64,000 nucleotides of DNA from Polytrichum commune (Eukaryota > Streptophyta > Polytrichopsida > Polytrichales > Polytrichaceae). Below the pieces are notes generated by a model. The model was not told the DNA's origin, made no database searches, and saw nothing but the letters and a program-made list of their open reading frames with translations. The stretch's first letter is position 1. Each line of letters begins with the position of its first letter. The stretch is taken from NCBI GenBank assembly GCA_950295325.1, contig OX485806.1, positions 40,238,001-40,302,000 of the forward strand, given 5' to 3'. Shown here in pieces: positions 38,011 to 50,088 of the stretch. The translations under genes were made by a program, and so were the position numbers.

Positions 38011-38413
38011 TCGATTCTTTAATCTGTAGACCCGATTCATAGACAACAAGGGGAGTGACAAGAAATTTGATATAATTTTGAGGGTGCCAATCAAGCCTAG
38101 TCAGTTTTTATGCGAGAATGAAAATTGAAAAGTTGGAAAACCTCCATGAAATTCCATCTTGATGTATCCTTTCAAAGCGTAACTTGAAGTGGCCTTCTTT
38201 AATAGCATGTTGTACCTTCAAGGTTTCATACCCTTTAGAACTGCTTGGCTATTTTACAACACCTTGTTTATATTACCTACAAAATTGTGCAATAAATTGT
38301 AAGTACTTGGAAAGCACACACTTCACAATTCTACCTTCACTTCCTACAAGTTACATCTCTTCACTGATTTACACTATAGACTCCCAGCTTATACAAAAAA
38401 ATTTGGCCTCAAA
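38011..38413. other. short unassigned stretch
   Basis: An ORF at 38184-38423 has no recognisable domain and runs into LTR L3. No feature supported. Confidence 0.35.
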
Positions 38414-39049
38414 GGTTGTGTGAGGCCAAATCCACCACCCTTAAGCGTCCTAGTCCAGGTGATGACTTTGAGAATCACACTTATCTATTACAACATTGAA
38501 CCATGTGCAAGGTAATTTTCATGTCCAAATGAACATGTATTGTCTCACTCATTGTACTTTATTAATGTTGGCCTCTTGGCTTGTGCTAGAGTTGGCTTTC
38601 TCAAGAGTCCAACCCGCGGCCGTGGCCACACATGCCTTTAAAGACATCCCCCTCGCAACCTTTGGCCTAACCTCCTTTGTCTCGTCATCGCGGGGGTCAT
38701 CCACCTTCTCCATTAATAATGCAAGTGATTTATTTGCCCAATAAGATGCGAGTGTTCAAAAACATTGTTCTTACTAGTCCACCCCAATTACATTTACTAG
38801 CAAGCCACACCTCACACTACCTAGCCTAATAAGTCTAAAACTTACATATGCACTAGAATAATCTAAAATGCATAACTTGCCCTATGCTTAGTTTTAATGA
38901 TAATGTTCGATTTGGGCTAAGCTTTAGGCCCCTAAACCCATTCCTCGGTAACCCAGCTTAAACCAACCATCCAGGTTCCCTTAAAGTTGACCTTCGCTTT
39001 CACCACTTCAATGAGCTGGTCTCGGCCCTTTCGGCTACTGAGATAACGA

Positions 39050-39810
39050 GCCTTGGGAGGCCCCTGGACTAGCAGTCCCGGCAGCAGTTGAGCCTGGGAG
39101 GCCCTGGACTAAGCAATCCCGGCAGCAGTTGAGCCTTGGGAGGCCCCTGGACTAGCAGTCCCGGCAGCAGTTGAGCCTTGGGAGGCCCCTGGACTAAGCA
39201 GTCCCGGCAACAGTTGAGCCTTGGGAGGCCCCTGGACTAGTAGTCCCGGCAGCCACGGGTAGATCACTCCATTGTCAAGTTGAACATCACGTGCGACCAA
39301 AAAAAATCTTCTTTTGGTAAGTTGCACCACCAAAATGGGTCAAAATTTTATCAAATTTTTTTCATGAGTAGATATACACAGTACCTATGACATACTTAAA
39401 AATAGTAACGAAATTTGATGATTTGTTTTTTTTCATAAAACATACCGTTTCTAACTAGAATGACACAGAATTGAACTAAAAAAATTACTAAAAAAAATAA
39501 AGATGACTAAAAATTTCAGAAAACTATTCAAAAGTTACTATCAATGGTTATGTATATGTAGAAAAAAAATCATAAATTTTAAAATTATATATGGCATGTA
39601 ATATAGGGGTAGCAAACTTTGTCCGCACGTGGTGTTCAATTTGACAAGGAGTGATCTACCCGTGCCGGCAGCAGTTGAGCCTGGGAGGCCCTGGACTAAG
39701 CAGTCCCGGCAGCAGTTGAGCCTGGGAGGCCCTGGACTAAGCAGTCCCGGCAGCAATTGAGCCTTGGGAGGCCCCTGGACCAGCAGTCCCGGCAGCAGTT
39801 GATGAAATCA
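39050..39810 (-). repeat. 41-43-bp minisatellite in LTR L3, split by a MITE
   Basis: Units of the form GGCAGCAGTTGAGCC then GGGAGGCCCCTGGACTA and GCAGTCCC repeat about five times left of the MITE (39050-39253) and about four times right of it (39665-39810). The unit is unrelated to the minisatellite of L2 although it sits in the same part of the LTR. Confidence 0.85.
39254..39664. mobile_element. hAT-like MITE inside the L3 minisatellite
   Basis: The 411-bp element has ends CACGGGTAGATCACTCC and GGAGTGATCTACCCGTG (perfect inverted repeats) and an exact 8-bp duplication CCGGCAGC (39246-39253, 39665-39672). The terminal 15 bp are the same as at 3323-3821, but the interior differs, being AT-rich with no ORF. 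Confidence 0.9.
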
Positions 39811-40650
39811 ACACCAAACTAATTTCAACTCTAGTGCTTAATCAATTGCTCATCTAAGCCTCTTAACTAATGAATGCACACCTCCCACTAAATTAATCCA
39901 ATCTAACCACTACTCATGAGCTTAGTCCAATGACTCTAAGCTTCCCCTACTCATAAGAGGGATTAACTTCCTAACTTCACTATAACTAACTAATCCACAC
40001 ATAAGCCTCAAACTCTAAGAGCTCGCTCCCCTTGAGAGGATTTGAGAGGGAGAGCTTAACTACTTAACTTCACTAAAACTAATGACCCACACACGTGGCT
40101 CAAGCTCTTAAGAGCTTGCTCCCTTGAGAGCGCTTGATGGAGAGAGAGGCAAATGAGAGAAAAAACACCTTAAGTAGCAAAGAGGGAGAGAGGGAGAGAG
40201 GGAGAGAGAGGTGAGGATAGGGTGAGAGGATTAGCACCTCCAATCACAATCCTTTAACCCTCTCCTCCAAAGTAGGGACTAATCCCCATCCATCAAGCTT
40301 CCTTCTTCCTAAACTACCAAGGTGGATCCAAAAGTGGGCATTTAACCCGCGGAGCTCACCTTGCTTCACCTTACCCACTACTCACATAATCAAGGCATCC
40401 TCTTATTGAAATCAAACCTTGAAATAACTACACCACACATTCTAATGCCTAAACTTAAATCCACACCACACTTCACTCTTTTTATGTTTTGTGAATAATC
40501 ATAACACATCAAAGTCAAACTAAAATTGGTTTCGAAGAGTTAATCACCACATGTGGGCACCATTTTGGGCTCACAGGTTGTATTGTTATTCCCATATTAC
40601 CTTAAACTGCCCCACCATTTCTCAATTGCTTTCACTATCTATCAAGTCAC

Positions 40651-42263
40651 TCAGCCTGTGAGCAGAACTTTGCCACCACGAGTGTTTTTCTTTGAGCACT
40701 TCAATGCTTCCTCGATGTCTGCAAGATCAAATCTCTCCCCACTCAACGGCTCCACAACTTTCTCCTCCATCAACCTCCCGACCTCACGAGTAAATATGGT
40801 TTGCCTGTTTTGTTCCTCGATGTAATTGCTGAGATTCCATCCCAAGAGTTTCACACCCCGGTAAAGGTCCAACATCCCCATCGTTGCGTCGAAAGTGCCG
40901 CCCAAGGACCCGTATGCAAATACAGTGCCCCCAGACCTCACGCACGAGCCAACCGTTTTCGTGAACTCGCCGCCAATTGGATCGATGGCCCCATACGCGA
41001 GCTTCCCGTGCCTGATTTCCTTCACCCAGGAAACCACATCTTCATCACTCGACAAGATGACCTCATCCGCTCCAAGGGCTTTCAACTCTGCCTTTTGCTC
41101 TGCCCGGCGCACCACATTGATCGTCTTGATGCCCCAGTAATGCTTTGCCATTTGGATCACATGGCGGCCGAGTATCGAGCCGGCAGCGGTCTGCAAGAGG
41201 TATTCGCCTTTTGGCACCTGCAAGTCCTCAAAGAGCCCGTACGCCGTCCAAGGGTTGATCACGAATTGTGAGGCAGCTTCGTCAGTCACGGAGTCCGGGA
41301 CTAGCCATGCAGCGTCCTCAGAGATCTCCACATAGTCCTGCCATGAGCCCTCTCCGAGTTGGGCGCCATGGTGCAAGAAGGGTGTGACCCGTTGACCCAC
41401 CTTTAATTTCGTCACCCCTTCCCCTATTTGCATAGCATTACACGTCCATTACACATGCAATTCCAAATTTGCCTTCAAGTTAAAATCAATATTTCTAGTC
41501 TCAGTCATTGCATCTTAGCCTCTCTCTCCACCACACCCCCAATTATTTTGATTTCCCTCATTGAAGCCATAACTGGTAGCTCATCCAAGCGGAGGGCACT
41601 TCTAGCAATTCCATGGTGTTTGTTATCTACGCAAGGAGCATGGGAATCATGGCCTCTAATTCTGGTACATGGGCATATGGGTTTTGTCCTATAACCAACT
41701 TGAGTAGGTGGATGTCTAGCTCAATGCTATTGCACCAAGTCGATCACTCTTCTCACCACTTACATAAACCATAGCCTTCTAGTCATATTGTAAACAACTC
41801 CTCAAAACACACAACAATCTTGTGTGTTTTCATCTATTTCTAGCAACTTACCTATCCTTTTTAATCCACACATTAATCATTCCAACCATAATCTCCAATT
41901 TCGATCTATGAACATACCAACTAGTGAGCTGTAAAATTCCCACTCATCCTCCACATCCTCACCAATCATGTAGTCCATAGCCATGAACTTCATACACATC
42001 AACATCCTCAAAAATTCATGCCATTTCAACGATTATGTGCAAAAGTGGGTTGATAAAAATACCGAGTTGACGATTCCGAATCCCTCATACCCAGGGATAA
42101 TTGGCTTCCCATTTGCTTGAAATACGTGATTACCCAAAATGAGGTCCACGTAAAGGAGTGGCCTTATGGTCATTCGCACTACCACATGCTCAGGTCTTGG
42201 TTTGGGCACTTCTTTTTTCACCAACTCAAAATTTGCGCCGTTGAAGACAATTGCTCTTCCCAT
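40651..42263 (-). pseudogene. MDR oxidoreductase copy C, splice acceptor lost
   Basis: Minus-strand exons are 42063-42263 (201 bp) and 40651-41427 (777 bp), the same lengths as copy A, with both frames open. The product would be about 325 residues (MGRAIVFNGANFELVKKEVP.. to GGKVLLTG) with PGYEGFG, INPWTAYGLFEDLQ and AAGSILGRHVIQMAKHYWG, the last closer to the family consensus than copy A. The donor GT (42061-42062) is intact. The intron acceptor reads CAA where copies A and B read CAG (the changed base is 41428). The nearest downstream AG would shift the frame. Unless an unseen acceptor is used, correct mRNA cannot form. Copies A and C form a large inverted duplication including promoter and 5'UTR. 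Confidence 0.75.
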
Positions 42264-43120
42264 TATTCTTAACCTACATGCACTATACGCAAATTATTAG
42301 AACTAACAGTTCTTAATTGGCCTTGTTTAGTTTTTGGCAATGAAATAAAACCATATTTCATTTGTCTCAAAATACATAATTAAATAATCAGACACCTATG
42401 TTTGAGTGATACATAGCAAGGCTTTTAGTCAAGAATGAGTGCCCCCATAGATGCATGTTACAATGTGTGCTCAAATATAAGATCCACCATTCTCGATTCA
42501 ATGATAATGGGCACAATTTGGGAAGCACATGTGATCACTTAAGAAAAAATAAATTCTTCCTAATGACCTCCTCTAACTTTTGCATCTCAATTTCAATCCT
42601 AAAACCTTCAAATGTCAGTTTGCGTGATTTGCAAGTTCCCCATACGATGCAGGGTTCAAAGTTGTCTGTTGGAAGTGGCCTCATGACTCCTACATAACTC
42701 GTACATCTATTGGTCTACTACTTCCATGGAGCTTGCAAAGGGAGCAGTTACGTACATCATGAGACTCATGCCCACAATCAATCGGCATTTTGATTCCTGC
42801 CCACAACTTCTCAGTCGTCCTTTGCATGAAAAACTTCATGAAACTCAATGACTTCTACATCCAATTTACAAGACCAGACACCTGAGCATGCAATAATTCA
42901 CCTGAAAATCTATTGCAGCTAAATTTTGCTGATTGAACCCAAACTTGTTTGAAATCATCTTTGGAGAAAAAATACCTGGCAACCAGAAATTGCTCGCTGT
43001 TCTGAAACAAATACCTCCAGCAACAACAGCGTTCTTCCCTATCTGCAAAGTTTTTGCAATCTGCTCACTGGTAATTGATCACTGAGAGAGCAGCAGATTT
43101 GAATCCTGGTATGTAGCTGT

Positions 43121-43250
43121 CGGGTTATATATAGTGTATGTTACGACTCAGAGTGGCCCTAAATGTCAGTGACCTCTGTCCCAACATCTAGGGATTCGGT
43201 AGATGTGTCATTTTGACCACCAGTAGTACCATCTACAGTGTCCCTAGATT
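43121..43250 (-). promoter_or_regulatory. promoter of oxidoreductase copy C
   Basis: Mirrors copy A: a TATATATA box at about 43125-43133 (minus), then upstream the nested inverted repeat ATCTAGG (43186) / TAGATGT (43200) with partners near 43230 (one base inserted) and CCTAGAT (43243-43249). A putative 5'UTR exon lies at about 43017-43110. Confidence 0.55.
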
Positions 43251-43899
43251 CTGGAGGGCCTTTGTGATTGATAAAGTTCTGAAGTTGAAGAAGTTGCCCC
43301 CCATGTTTCCTTCATGGCATCATTTCTCATGAACTGCCCTGTGTCATACTTCTTCGCACGATTTTGCAGGAATGTGGAGTGAGCAAGCCCAAAGCTATCT
43401 TCAAGTCAATTCTTCTGTACTTAGGGTTTTTGTGATGATTATGTCCATATCATATTCTTAAACCCAGAGAAACCAGCATTATAGCAATATTCTTAACTCT
43501 AAGAGGCTCAGAGTACAAGAACCTATCAGAACTATTAGCTTTCAAGACCCTGAATTGGTCTGAGTTACTCGAGGTCATTTGAGATGAATCAGCAGCAAGC
43601 TATAGGGTCAAGTTCTAATGTTGGGTAAATGGGAGAAATGTTCATATACAATAACAATCCCCTCTCTGCATATGTACACAATCTTTATGCATCCTCACCA
43701 AAGTCCTAAAATCATCCTTTGAATGGCGACCTGTTGAAACTTTATACCGCATAAGCTTAACTCCTATGAAGTATTCGCATAACACATGTCTACCCTAGGG
43801 CCTACATCTATGGAGTCTACTACATCCATGGAGCTTGCAAAGGGAGCAGTTACATCATGAGACGCAAGCCCACAATCAATCGATGTTTTGATTCCAGAC

Positions 43900-44830
43900 A
43901 ACTTCCCACAGTCGTGCTTTGCATTAAAAACTCAATGACTTCTACATCCAACTTACAGGGCCAGATACTTCAGCATGCAATGTGGGGAGGCTATAAGAGA
44001 GCAGCAGATTTGAATCCTCCAACTTACAAGGTCAGATATTTCAGCATGCAATGTGGGGAGGCTATAAGGGGCGCTCCAAACTATGGCCGAAGGTCGAGAG
44101 GCCGTCAATTTCCACCAATTAAATTGCAAGAAACCAAGAGTTTGGCCTCTCGACCCTTCACACTATGGCCAAAGTCCAAAGGCTGTCGTAATTTTAAATG
44201 ATTACTTTTTGAAGAAGGTGCGGACTCTCAAAGGAAGTTTGGGTCGGACGGGAATGAAAACCCAAATTATGGTCGAGAGGCCATCAATTTTTTTCCATTA
44301 AAAATTTAATCATTGACAAGATCTTGGGCGTTAGATTGGAGGGGTTATTTTGAGCAAAGAATAAAGTGGGATGCTCTCTTGGGTTTGGACTTTGGGCTTG
44401 GCCTTCGGAGGCTTCACACTATGCCCGGCCGAAGGCTCCACTTACTATATTTTATTGGCTATTTTCAATCCATTTCTTTGGACTCTTAACAAAGTTTGGC
44501 CACTCAATCCCACGGCCTCTCGACTTGGACGGCCACAGTGTGAAGCGGCCCTAAGAGAGCAACAAATATGAATCTTGGTATGTAGTTGTCGGGTTATATA
44601 TACTGTATGTTTGGATTCGGAGTGGCCCTAAATGTCAGTAACCTCTATCCCAATATCTAGGGTTTTGGTAGATGTATCATTTTGACCACCAATGGTACCA
44701 TCTACATGGTTCCTAGATTCTGGAGGGCCTTTGTGATTGATAACGGGAAGAAGTTGCCCCCGATGTTTCCTCCATGGCATCATTTCTCATGAATAGCCCA
44801 ATGTCATACTTCTTCCCATTAGTCTTTATA
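43900..44830 (-). repeat. tandem duplication of the copy C promoter and leader
   Basis: 44555-44830 repeats 43085-43345 (GTCGGGTTATATATA, AGTGGCCCTAAATGTCAGT, GGTAGATGT.TCATTTTGACC, CTAGATTCTGGAGGGCC). The intervening part holds short direct repeats of the leader (AGCATGCAATGTGGGGAGGC at 43972 and 44043) and a Tourist-like MITE. No extra coding exon accompanies it, so this is a promoter-only duplication. Confidence 0.75.
44068..44551. mobile_element. Tourist/PIF-Harbinger-like MITE
   Basis: The 484-bp element has imperfect 38-bp inverted ends (GGGGCGCTCCAAACTATGGC; right end on minus GGGCCGCTTCACACTGTGGC) and a TAA duplication (44065-44067, 44552-44554), as expected for PIF/Harbinger. The uninterrupted site survives in the neighbouring duplicate at about 43990 (GGCTATAAGAGAGCAGCAGA). 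The motif GGTCGAGAGGCCGTC recurs several times inside. Confidence 0.8.
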
Positions 44831-44839
44831 TTTAATTCA

Positions 44840-45769
44840 TTTGTGTGTGTGTGTGTGTGTGTGTTGCGGGGGCGGGGGGGGGGGTCATTGGTGAAAATCA
44901 TAGAAATACTGTACAATAAAAAAGAGTGTCTAATATATTCATTGTAGATATATATTACAAAAAACGTACATATAATATAGGGGTTTTAAACTAATGAAAC
45001 ATGTTTACATGTTAAATACCATCACATATAATGGCCTCTTTTATCTTGTTAATACATGTAAAATAGCATGGAAACAATTACTAGGGGTAGGGGTTCTGGG
45101 GTAGTGTATGTGCTAGTGGATGAATACAAGTAAGTTTTTGTTGAAAAAACATGGATGGATGACTTTGCAGGCTGGTTGGCTTGAACGCTACTGAACAAAC
45201 GTATCCAACGTGGAGTTAATGTTCTTTACCTACGTGCTGGGAGGGAAAATTTCAGCGCATTGTTTGAATTGCAATTTTTTTTAAAAAATTATTTGGCAAT
45301 ATAAGTAAAATAAGGTAGTTTTAAATGATTCCCCCGAAAATTTATAATTATTGGTGGGTTGTATAAAATACAAGAATTTACCTTTATTTTGAAAAACACC
45401 ATACTTTATAATCATTTTTTAAGGTAAATAGCCCCCCTGATAAATAGGTCATGAACACACGTGTATGCATTAGTATAAGAGGAAATGACCCCCTTGAGGT
45501 TAGTCTTTATGTTTGATATGTTTTTGTGTGTGTGTGTGGGGGGGGGGGGGCTCCCGGAATCGAGAGGGTGGAGGGGGATGATTTCATGTGGGCCATTTCA
45601 GAAAGCTTTTGGTTGTTATTCTTTATGTTTGATTTATTTCTGCGTTTGTATGTGTTGGGGGGGTGTTGAATGTGGGTGGTCTTGGAACCGAGAGGGTGGT
45701 AGGTCTTAAAGTTGTGTTTCATGTGTTCAAGCATCACAGTTTATGGTTTTATTCAATTATAGAGCTTCA
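44840..45769. other. AT-rich spacer with GT/G-run microsatellites
   Basis: It contains (GT)n then a G-run (44843-44883) and a second (GT)n plus 15-G tract (45523-45551). A 120-130-bp local duplication (TTATGTTTGAT.TGTTT.TG..GGG, GAGAGGGTGG) lies at 45505-45700. TTAAGGTAAATAGCCCCCC near 45419 resembles the subterminal part of the hAT-like elements (GGAGGTAAATAGCCCC), so a decayed member may lie around 44970-45490, but no ends were found. Confidence 0.45.
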
Positions 45770-48360
45770 ATGGAGGACCAAGATGTCCAAATGGAGCCTC
45801 TCGTGGTAGAGGTTTCAATTTTTTGTGATTGCTTACAAGAATTGGTGATTGATTTGATACATCCATGCCTCTTGAAGTTTATTATGGTAGAAGGTTAATG
45901 ACAAGTTTGACGCCATGTTCAAAAAACACTCTGACTTTGCTCACCTTGCGGGCAAGATGTTCTACGTGTGGGAGAGAACCATCGGTTGACAGCTTGGTGG
46001 AGGCACATTAACAAGCATAACTTGTTGGACAAAAATTGACACATCTCCATGGATTGCATTGTCGTGGACTCGAGAAATTACACCGCCGTTCTCCTTAATG
46101 TCATGAATAACATCAATTGGTAAGTTGTAGTCTTTTTGTTTGTTTTTTTAAATAATTTACCTTGTCTTTGTTTAGGTTCATGGAGCACGACCACATTAAG
46201 GACAACCTCCCCGCCAAATTATTTTGCATCTGGACATTTGGGAAAATGAAGCTTGAGGAGTTCAAAAACCTCATTTCCGTCGCCGACTACAAGATATGCA
46301 AATCTAAGATGGAGAAGAATTATACCTGGTATCCCCTCACATTGGACGTCTTCATCAAATTCTTGTACAAGGTAATTTTCCTCTTCATTCTCTTTGATAT
46401 TTCTTCTTTCCATTTATTGTGATTTTCTTATATTTTCTTATGTTTGTTTTAGATAGAGTTATCAAATTCGGTAGATACCGTAGCAAGGTTGTACCAAGAA
46501 GCCACTCCCAAGGCTTGCATATCTGCTCCTAAGATTTAAGCCACTATGACAAAAACTCATGATAGTTTCATCAAAAACATTCGATCTCGGAACTTTAAGA
46601 AGTTCATTTCCATCGCCCACAAGGACAACGGCAAAGACTTTTTCACAAGATGCCTCTTCTACCTTTGTGTTTTTATTTTTCTTTTCATTTTCTTGTAATT
46701 TTTTTTGTACATGATTTTCATTTTCTTACATTACACTCTTCTGTGTTGTAGATTGACCATCACTTCTCCACCTTCCTCATGATAGATATGACAATCGAGA
46801 AACTCCAAAAAGTGGCCACCACACATGTGGATGCCTCCTTCAAGGTCAAGAAGCTTCGGTGATGAGACACCCCCGCTGAGGTCAGAAATAAGAACAAATC
46901 TCCCTCTACTCTTTTTTTCAAAGAGAAAGTCATTGATGACTAGCTCAACAAAGTTTTTTTGGGGACATAAGTATATTTACACCTTCTCTTTGTCTATTTG
47001 TTCCCTTCTATTCTTTCTCATTTCTAACTATCGGTTTCTCTTATCATAGTTGGAGAAGGGGGTTGAGGCTAAGATTGCATTATTTGAAAATGAGTGCTCC
47101 ATCAACATCGATTGGATTTCTATAGAGGATATTTTGCAACCCACTAATTATATCGAGCATAGGAGACTCATTTTGTGAGACTAGGCTTTCCGGGTGTATT
47201 TTGACGACAAGGAAGCTTTGAAGTTTACTAAGAGACAAAATCTCATGGAGTTTGAGAAAGGTTCCAAAGTTATCAAGCGCGTCGCTTACCGGTAATATCT
47301 TTCCCCGTTGTATAGTCTATACTCTTTCCATTTAGTTTCCTAAATAACATTGCATTTCCTTTTTTTGATGTTTTTCATTTGGTAGGTACATCCACCGTAA
47401 GCTTGTTGTAAAGAATGTTTTGCATTTGTCGTCCTTACTGACTTTCCTTGTAGATTGGGTCAATGAGAACTCAAGTCTTTATATGTACACAAACATGCAG
47501 CTTGTAAAATTTCCACTCGTGCACTTGGTGGCTAGTGGTTGGTACTTGGATTCGTGCTTAAGGTGGAAGAACCCTTTTACAACAACCTCATTCGCTCTAC
47601 CCTTGAGGTGATTGAATTGGAGGAAGAGCCGGAAGAAAATGATAATCCAACTCCTTTTGCTAATAAGAAAGAGGTTGCTCCGGTGAAAGGCAAGGACAAG
47701 AGGGTTGCCACTCATGCTTCTACTCAAGTGTCCACTCATTCTTTCACCAAGGTCTTAATTCAACGCATTGTTGCTCTAGCCACCACTGTTGTAGGAAGTC
47801 CAACCGCCACTCTTTCTGTTCCTACCCCCAATGATGTTGCCGCTCCTTCTCATCGTGGTGCCACCATTTCATCGGTGCCTCGCAAGTGGAAGGCCGTCGC
47901 ACCGGATATATTTGCCACCTCCTCGGAGAGGCCATTTACTATCTTTTTTATTAAAGATGTCGACATGGGGGAACCCATGGAAGATCTTATGAGGACCAAG
48001 ATTTTCCTTCAGCCTACCACCACATCTAAGAATTCCTAACCAAGGTTTGTGTGGCGTTCTTTTGGTTTCTCCATTCATTCTATGGGATTTAATATCTATT
48101 TTCTCATTTATTTTTCTTTGGGATTTTGCTTTGCAGGTTGGAACGGGCTGTACTCGACCAAATGCCAAGCCAAAGGTTCATATGGACATTGATTTTTTTT
48201 TTGCAGACGTGCCCGAGAACCTAGGAATGCCGAGGATCTCGACCTCCTCCTTGGATGTTCTTACGTGGAACAAAATATTATGTTTGTCTTTGCAAACACC
48301 AACCTCCATGATGATGGCGTCATTGTCTTTGCGTACGCCAGTGATCATGATATCTCCATG
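45770..48360 (+). pseudogene. broken multi-exon gene of unknown family
   Basis: Several exon-like blocks with short (80-140 bp) introns join in frame at GT-AG sites. Examples are the block to 46120 (..MNNIN-W) then 46176-46371 (FMEHDHIKDNLPAKLFCIW.., donor AAG|GTAATT), 46453- (IELSNSVDTVARLYQEATPK), about 46752-46861, 47050-47293 (LEKGVEAKIALFENECSINI .. RVAYR) and 47386- (YIHRKLVVKNVLHLSSLLTF). A Ser/Thr/Pro-rich tail follows at 47600-48039 (EEEPEENDNPTPFANKKEV) and possibly another exon at 48137-48360. Damage: TGA after ERTIG near 46013, stop codons around 47177-47182, frame changes. The junctions show it was once a real gene. I do not recognise the family; a possible start ATG is at 45770 (MEDQDVQMEPLVVEV). 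Confidence 0.5.
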
Positions 48361-48446
48361 TTAATTCATAATTAAAAACACACTGAGGATTTCTACGTTG
48401 CCGAAGATTGGTTTGGCATGAATGACCTCAATCTCTAGTTGTCTAC

Positions 48447-48756
48447 TATGAGCCCAAAATCGGGCCCACACAAGTTCTTAAACCTTAAAATCCACTAAAA
48501 CTTAGGCTTTGATTTTCATCAAATGTTCAAAAACATAAAAAGAATGAGCTTTGAATTTGGAAGTTGAATTAAGCATTAGACTAGGACTTTAGCACTTAAT
48601 TGCTAGTAAGGGAGTAGCTCAAGGTAGAATGTAGTAACCAGGCTTAGGTGTTGGGGTGTTGGGGTGTTCGTTGTGGGCAAGGGCCATGTTCGTAATGGGA
48701 GGAGGCCCTTACCCAACGGTGGGTAAGGCTCTAGATTTCCGGATCCAAGGATGAGG

Positions 48757-48800
<44 letters not shown>

Positions 48801-50088
48801 ACCAGGGCAGTCTCGGAAGGGGGGCATGGAACATTGAACTGCTGCGGCGAGGGGGAAGGGAAGGATCACCAAATTCAATGTGAGTTCCAGAGTTTGAATG
48901 TGCAGATTGAAGGTTGGGTATGCTTCAGGGAACAGGGGCGTTCGATGGGTGTAAGTGCCTTTGAGCTCTCAGGCAGGGTGAGGCCACATTAGGCGCTTAG
49001 TTGGATTGAAGGCGCTTTGGTTCACGAGGAACACAGGGAGTTGGTACAGACGGCATTGTCGCATTTCGGCTCAAGGTACTCTGAGGGCAGTGGATGGGCA
49101 CCTCAGGTCAATCCCAACTGCAAAGTTCAAAATGTGGAAGTAACAAGGGCAGCTAGGCGCAGCCAAGGGACTGGATGAAGCCACTGGAGAGGGTGGTCAC
49201 ACTCCGAATGGTTGCAAGTGCAATTAATTGGTGAGTGGTTTTGTGTGGCCTGAATATTACATTCAGGTGCAGAAGGGGAGATGCGGTTCTTCCGAGTGTG
49301 AGTGCTATGTAAGCAAGGAAGGCTGAAATGGAGGCCAGAGGCACGCCTGAATTGTTTGGCAGACTTTGATGAATTTCTGTCACATTCACTGAGACCCAAG
49401 AGAGGCATGATTTCTTGGGTGGGTACTGTGTAGCTTGAGAATGATCCAGGTTGAACCGGCAGTCGGAGTGGCGAATCTGGTGAGGCCACCAGCAGGCTCT
49501 CACAAATTGGAAGTGCCTTAGCCGAGAGCAGCTGCCGGAAGGGCACAATAGGAAGGACCTCCGAACCATGAGCTTCCACTGCCGTAAGGGGAACAAGGAG
49601 ACACTTTGATGTTGCCACGTGGCTGCAGCGACTCGGCAACTAACACGGGTGGAGAGAACTCAGCAGGAAGGAAAAACAGGGGAGGCTCAATCTGGTTGAG
49701 AGGGAGAAGGTGATTAGGCCAGTGGGAGTTAAGTAGGTTAAACCATTAATTAGGGATAACCAAGGAACTTGGTAGATTAGCATCAAGGAAGTAAGGGGAG
49801 CATCGGATAATCGGCCAAGCGAGCCACACGTGATTAGCACTAATTAGGGGGTAGAAGGTAGTTTGGAAAAAATAGATAGTTAATGTTGTAGGTTGGAAAC
49901 CATACATAAGGGGAGTGTTTCTAAACACTTGTGACCTTGTGGGCTTGAATAAAAAGTTGTGTGTTAATGTTAAAACATGGGTGCATCAGAGCTCATCTTG
50001 GAGTGACGATCAGAGTTAAGCAAGTAAGTGTGAGCCTCATGCTCCCACCCGGACTACAACACATAAGGGTGGAGGTTTAAGGCTGACA
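48447..50088 (+). mobile_element. solo LTR L4
   Basis: It starts TATGAGCCCAAAATCGGGCC (family TGTGAGCCC), has the ACATAAAAAGAATGAGC tract and a (CT)n of about 36 bp (48763-48799), and ends GGACTACAACACATAAGGGT..TAAGGCTGACA. No clear duplication was found (TCTAC against CTGGC). The GC-rich centre resembles L1, L5 and L9. Overlapping long ORFs on the minus strand (49127-49639 and others) are fortuitous. Confidence 0.75.

Larger units (their letters stand above)
38419..40575 (-). mobile_element. solo LTR L3, with a hAT-like MITE inside
   Basis: On the minus strand it starts TGTGAGCCCAAAATGGTGCC (40575) and ends TTTGGCCTCACA (38419), with an exact GGTTG duplication (38414-38418 and 40576-40580). 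It has the ACATAAAAAGAGTGAAG tract and the GAGAGGGAGAGAGGGAGAG stretch shared with L2. It landed about 75 bp beyond the stop of oxidoreductase copy C. Its 41-43-bp minisatellite (39050-39810) is split by a MITE. Confidence 0.9.

Noticed and set aside
41428-41433. Start codon ATGCAAATAGGG for a one-exon copy C protein
   Set aside because: The same ATG precedes the acceptor in copies A and B and lies in the intron; using it would delete the N-terminal GroES-like part of the enzyme.
49127-49639. 170-codon minus-strand ORF
   Set aside because: It is within solo LTR L4 with an overlapping ORF in another frame; no domain, composition effect.
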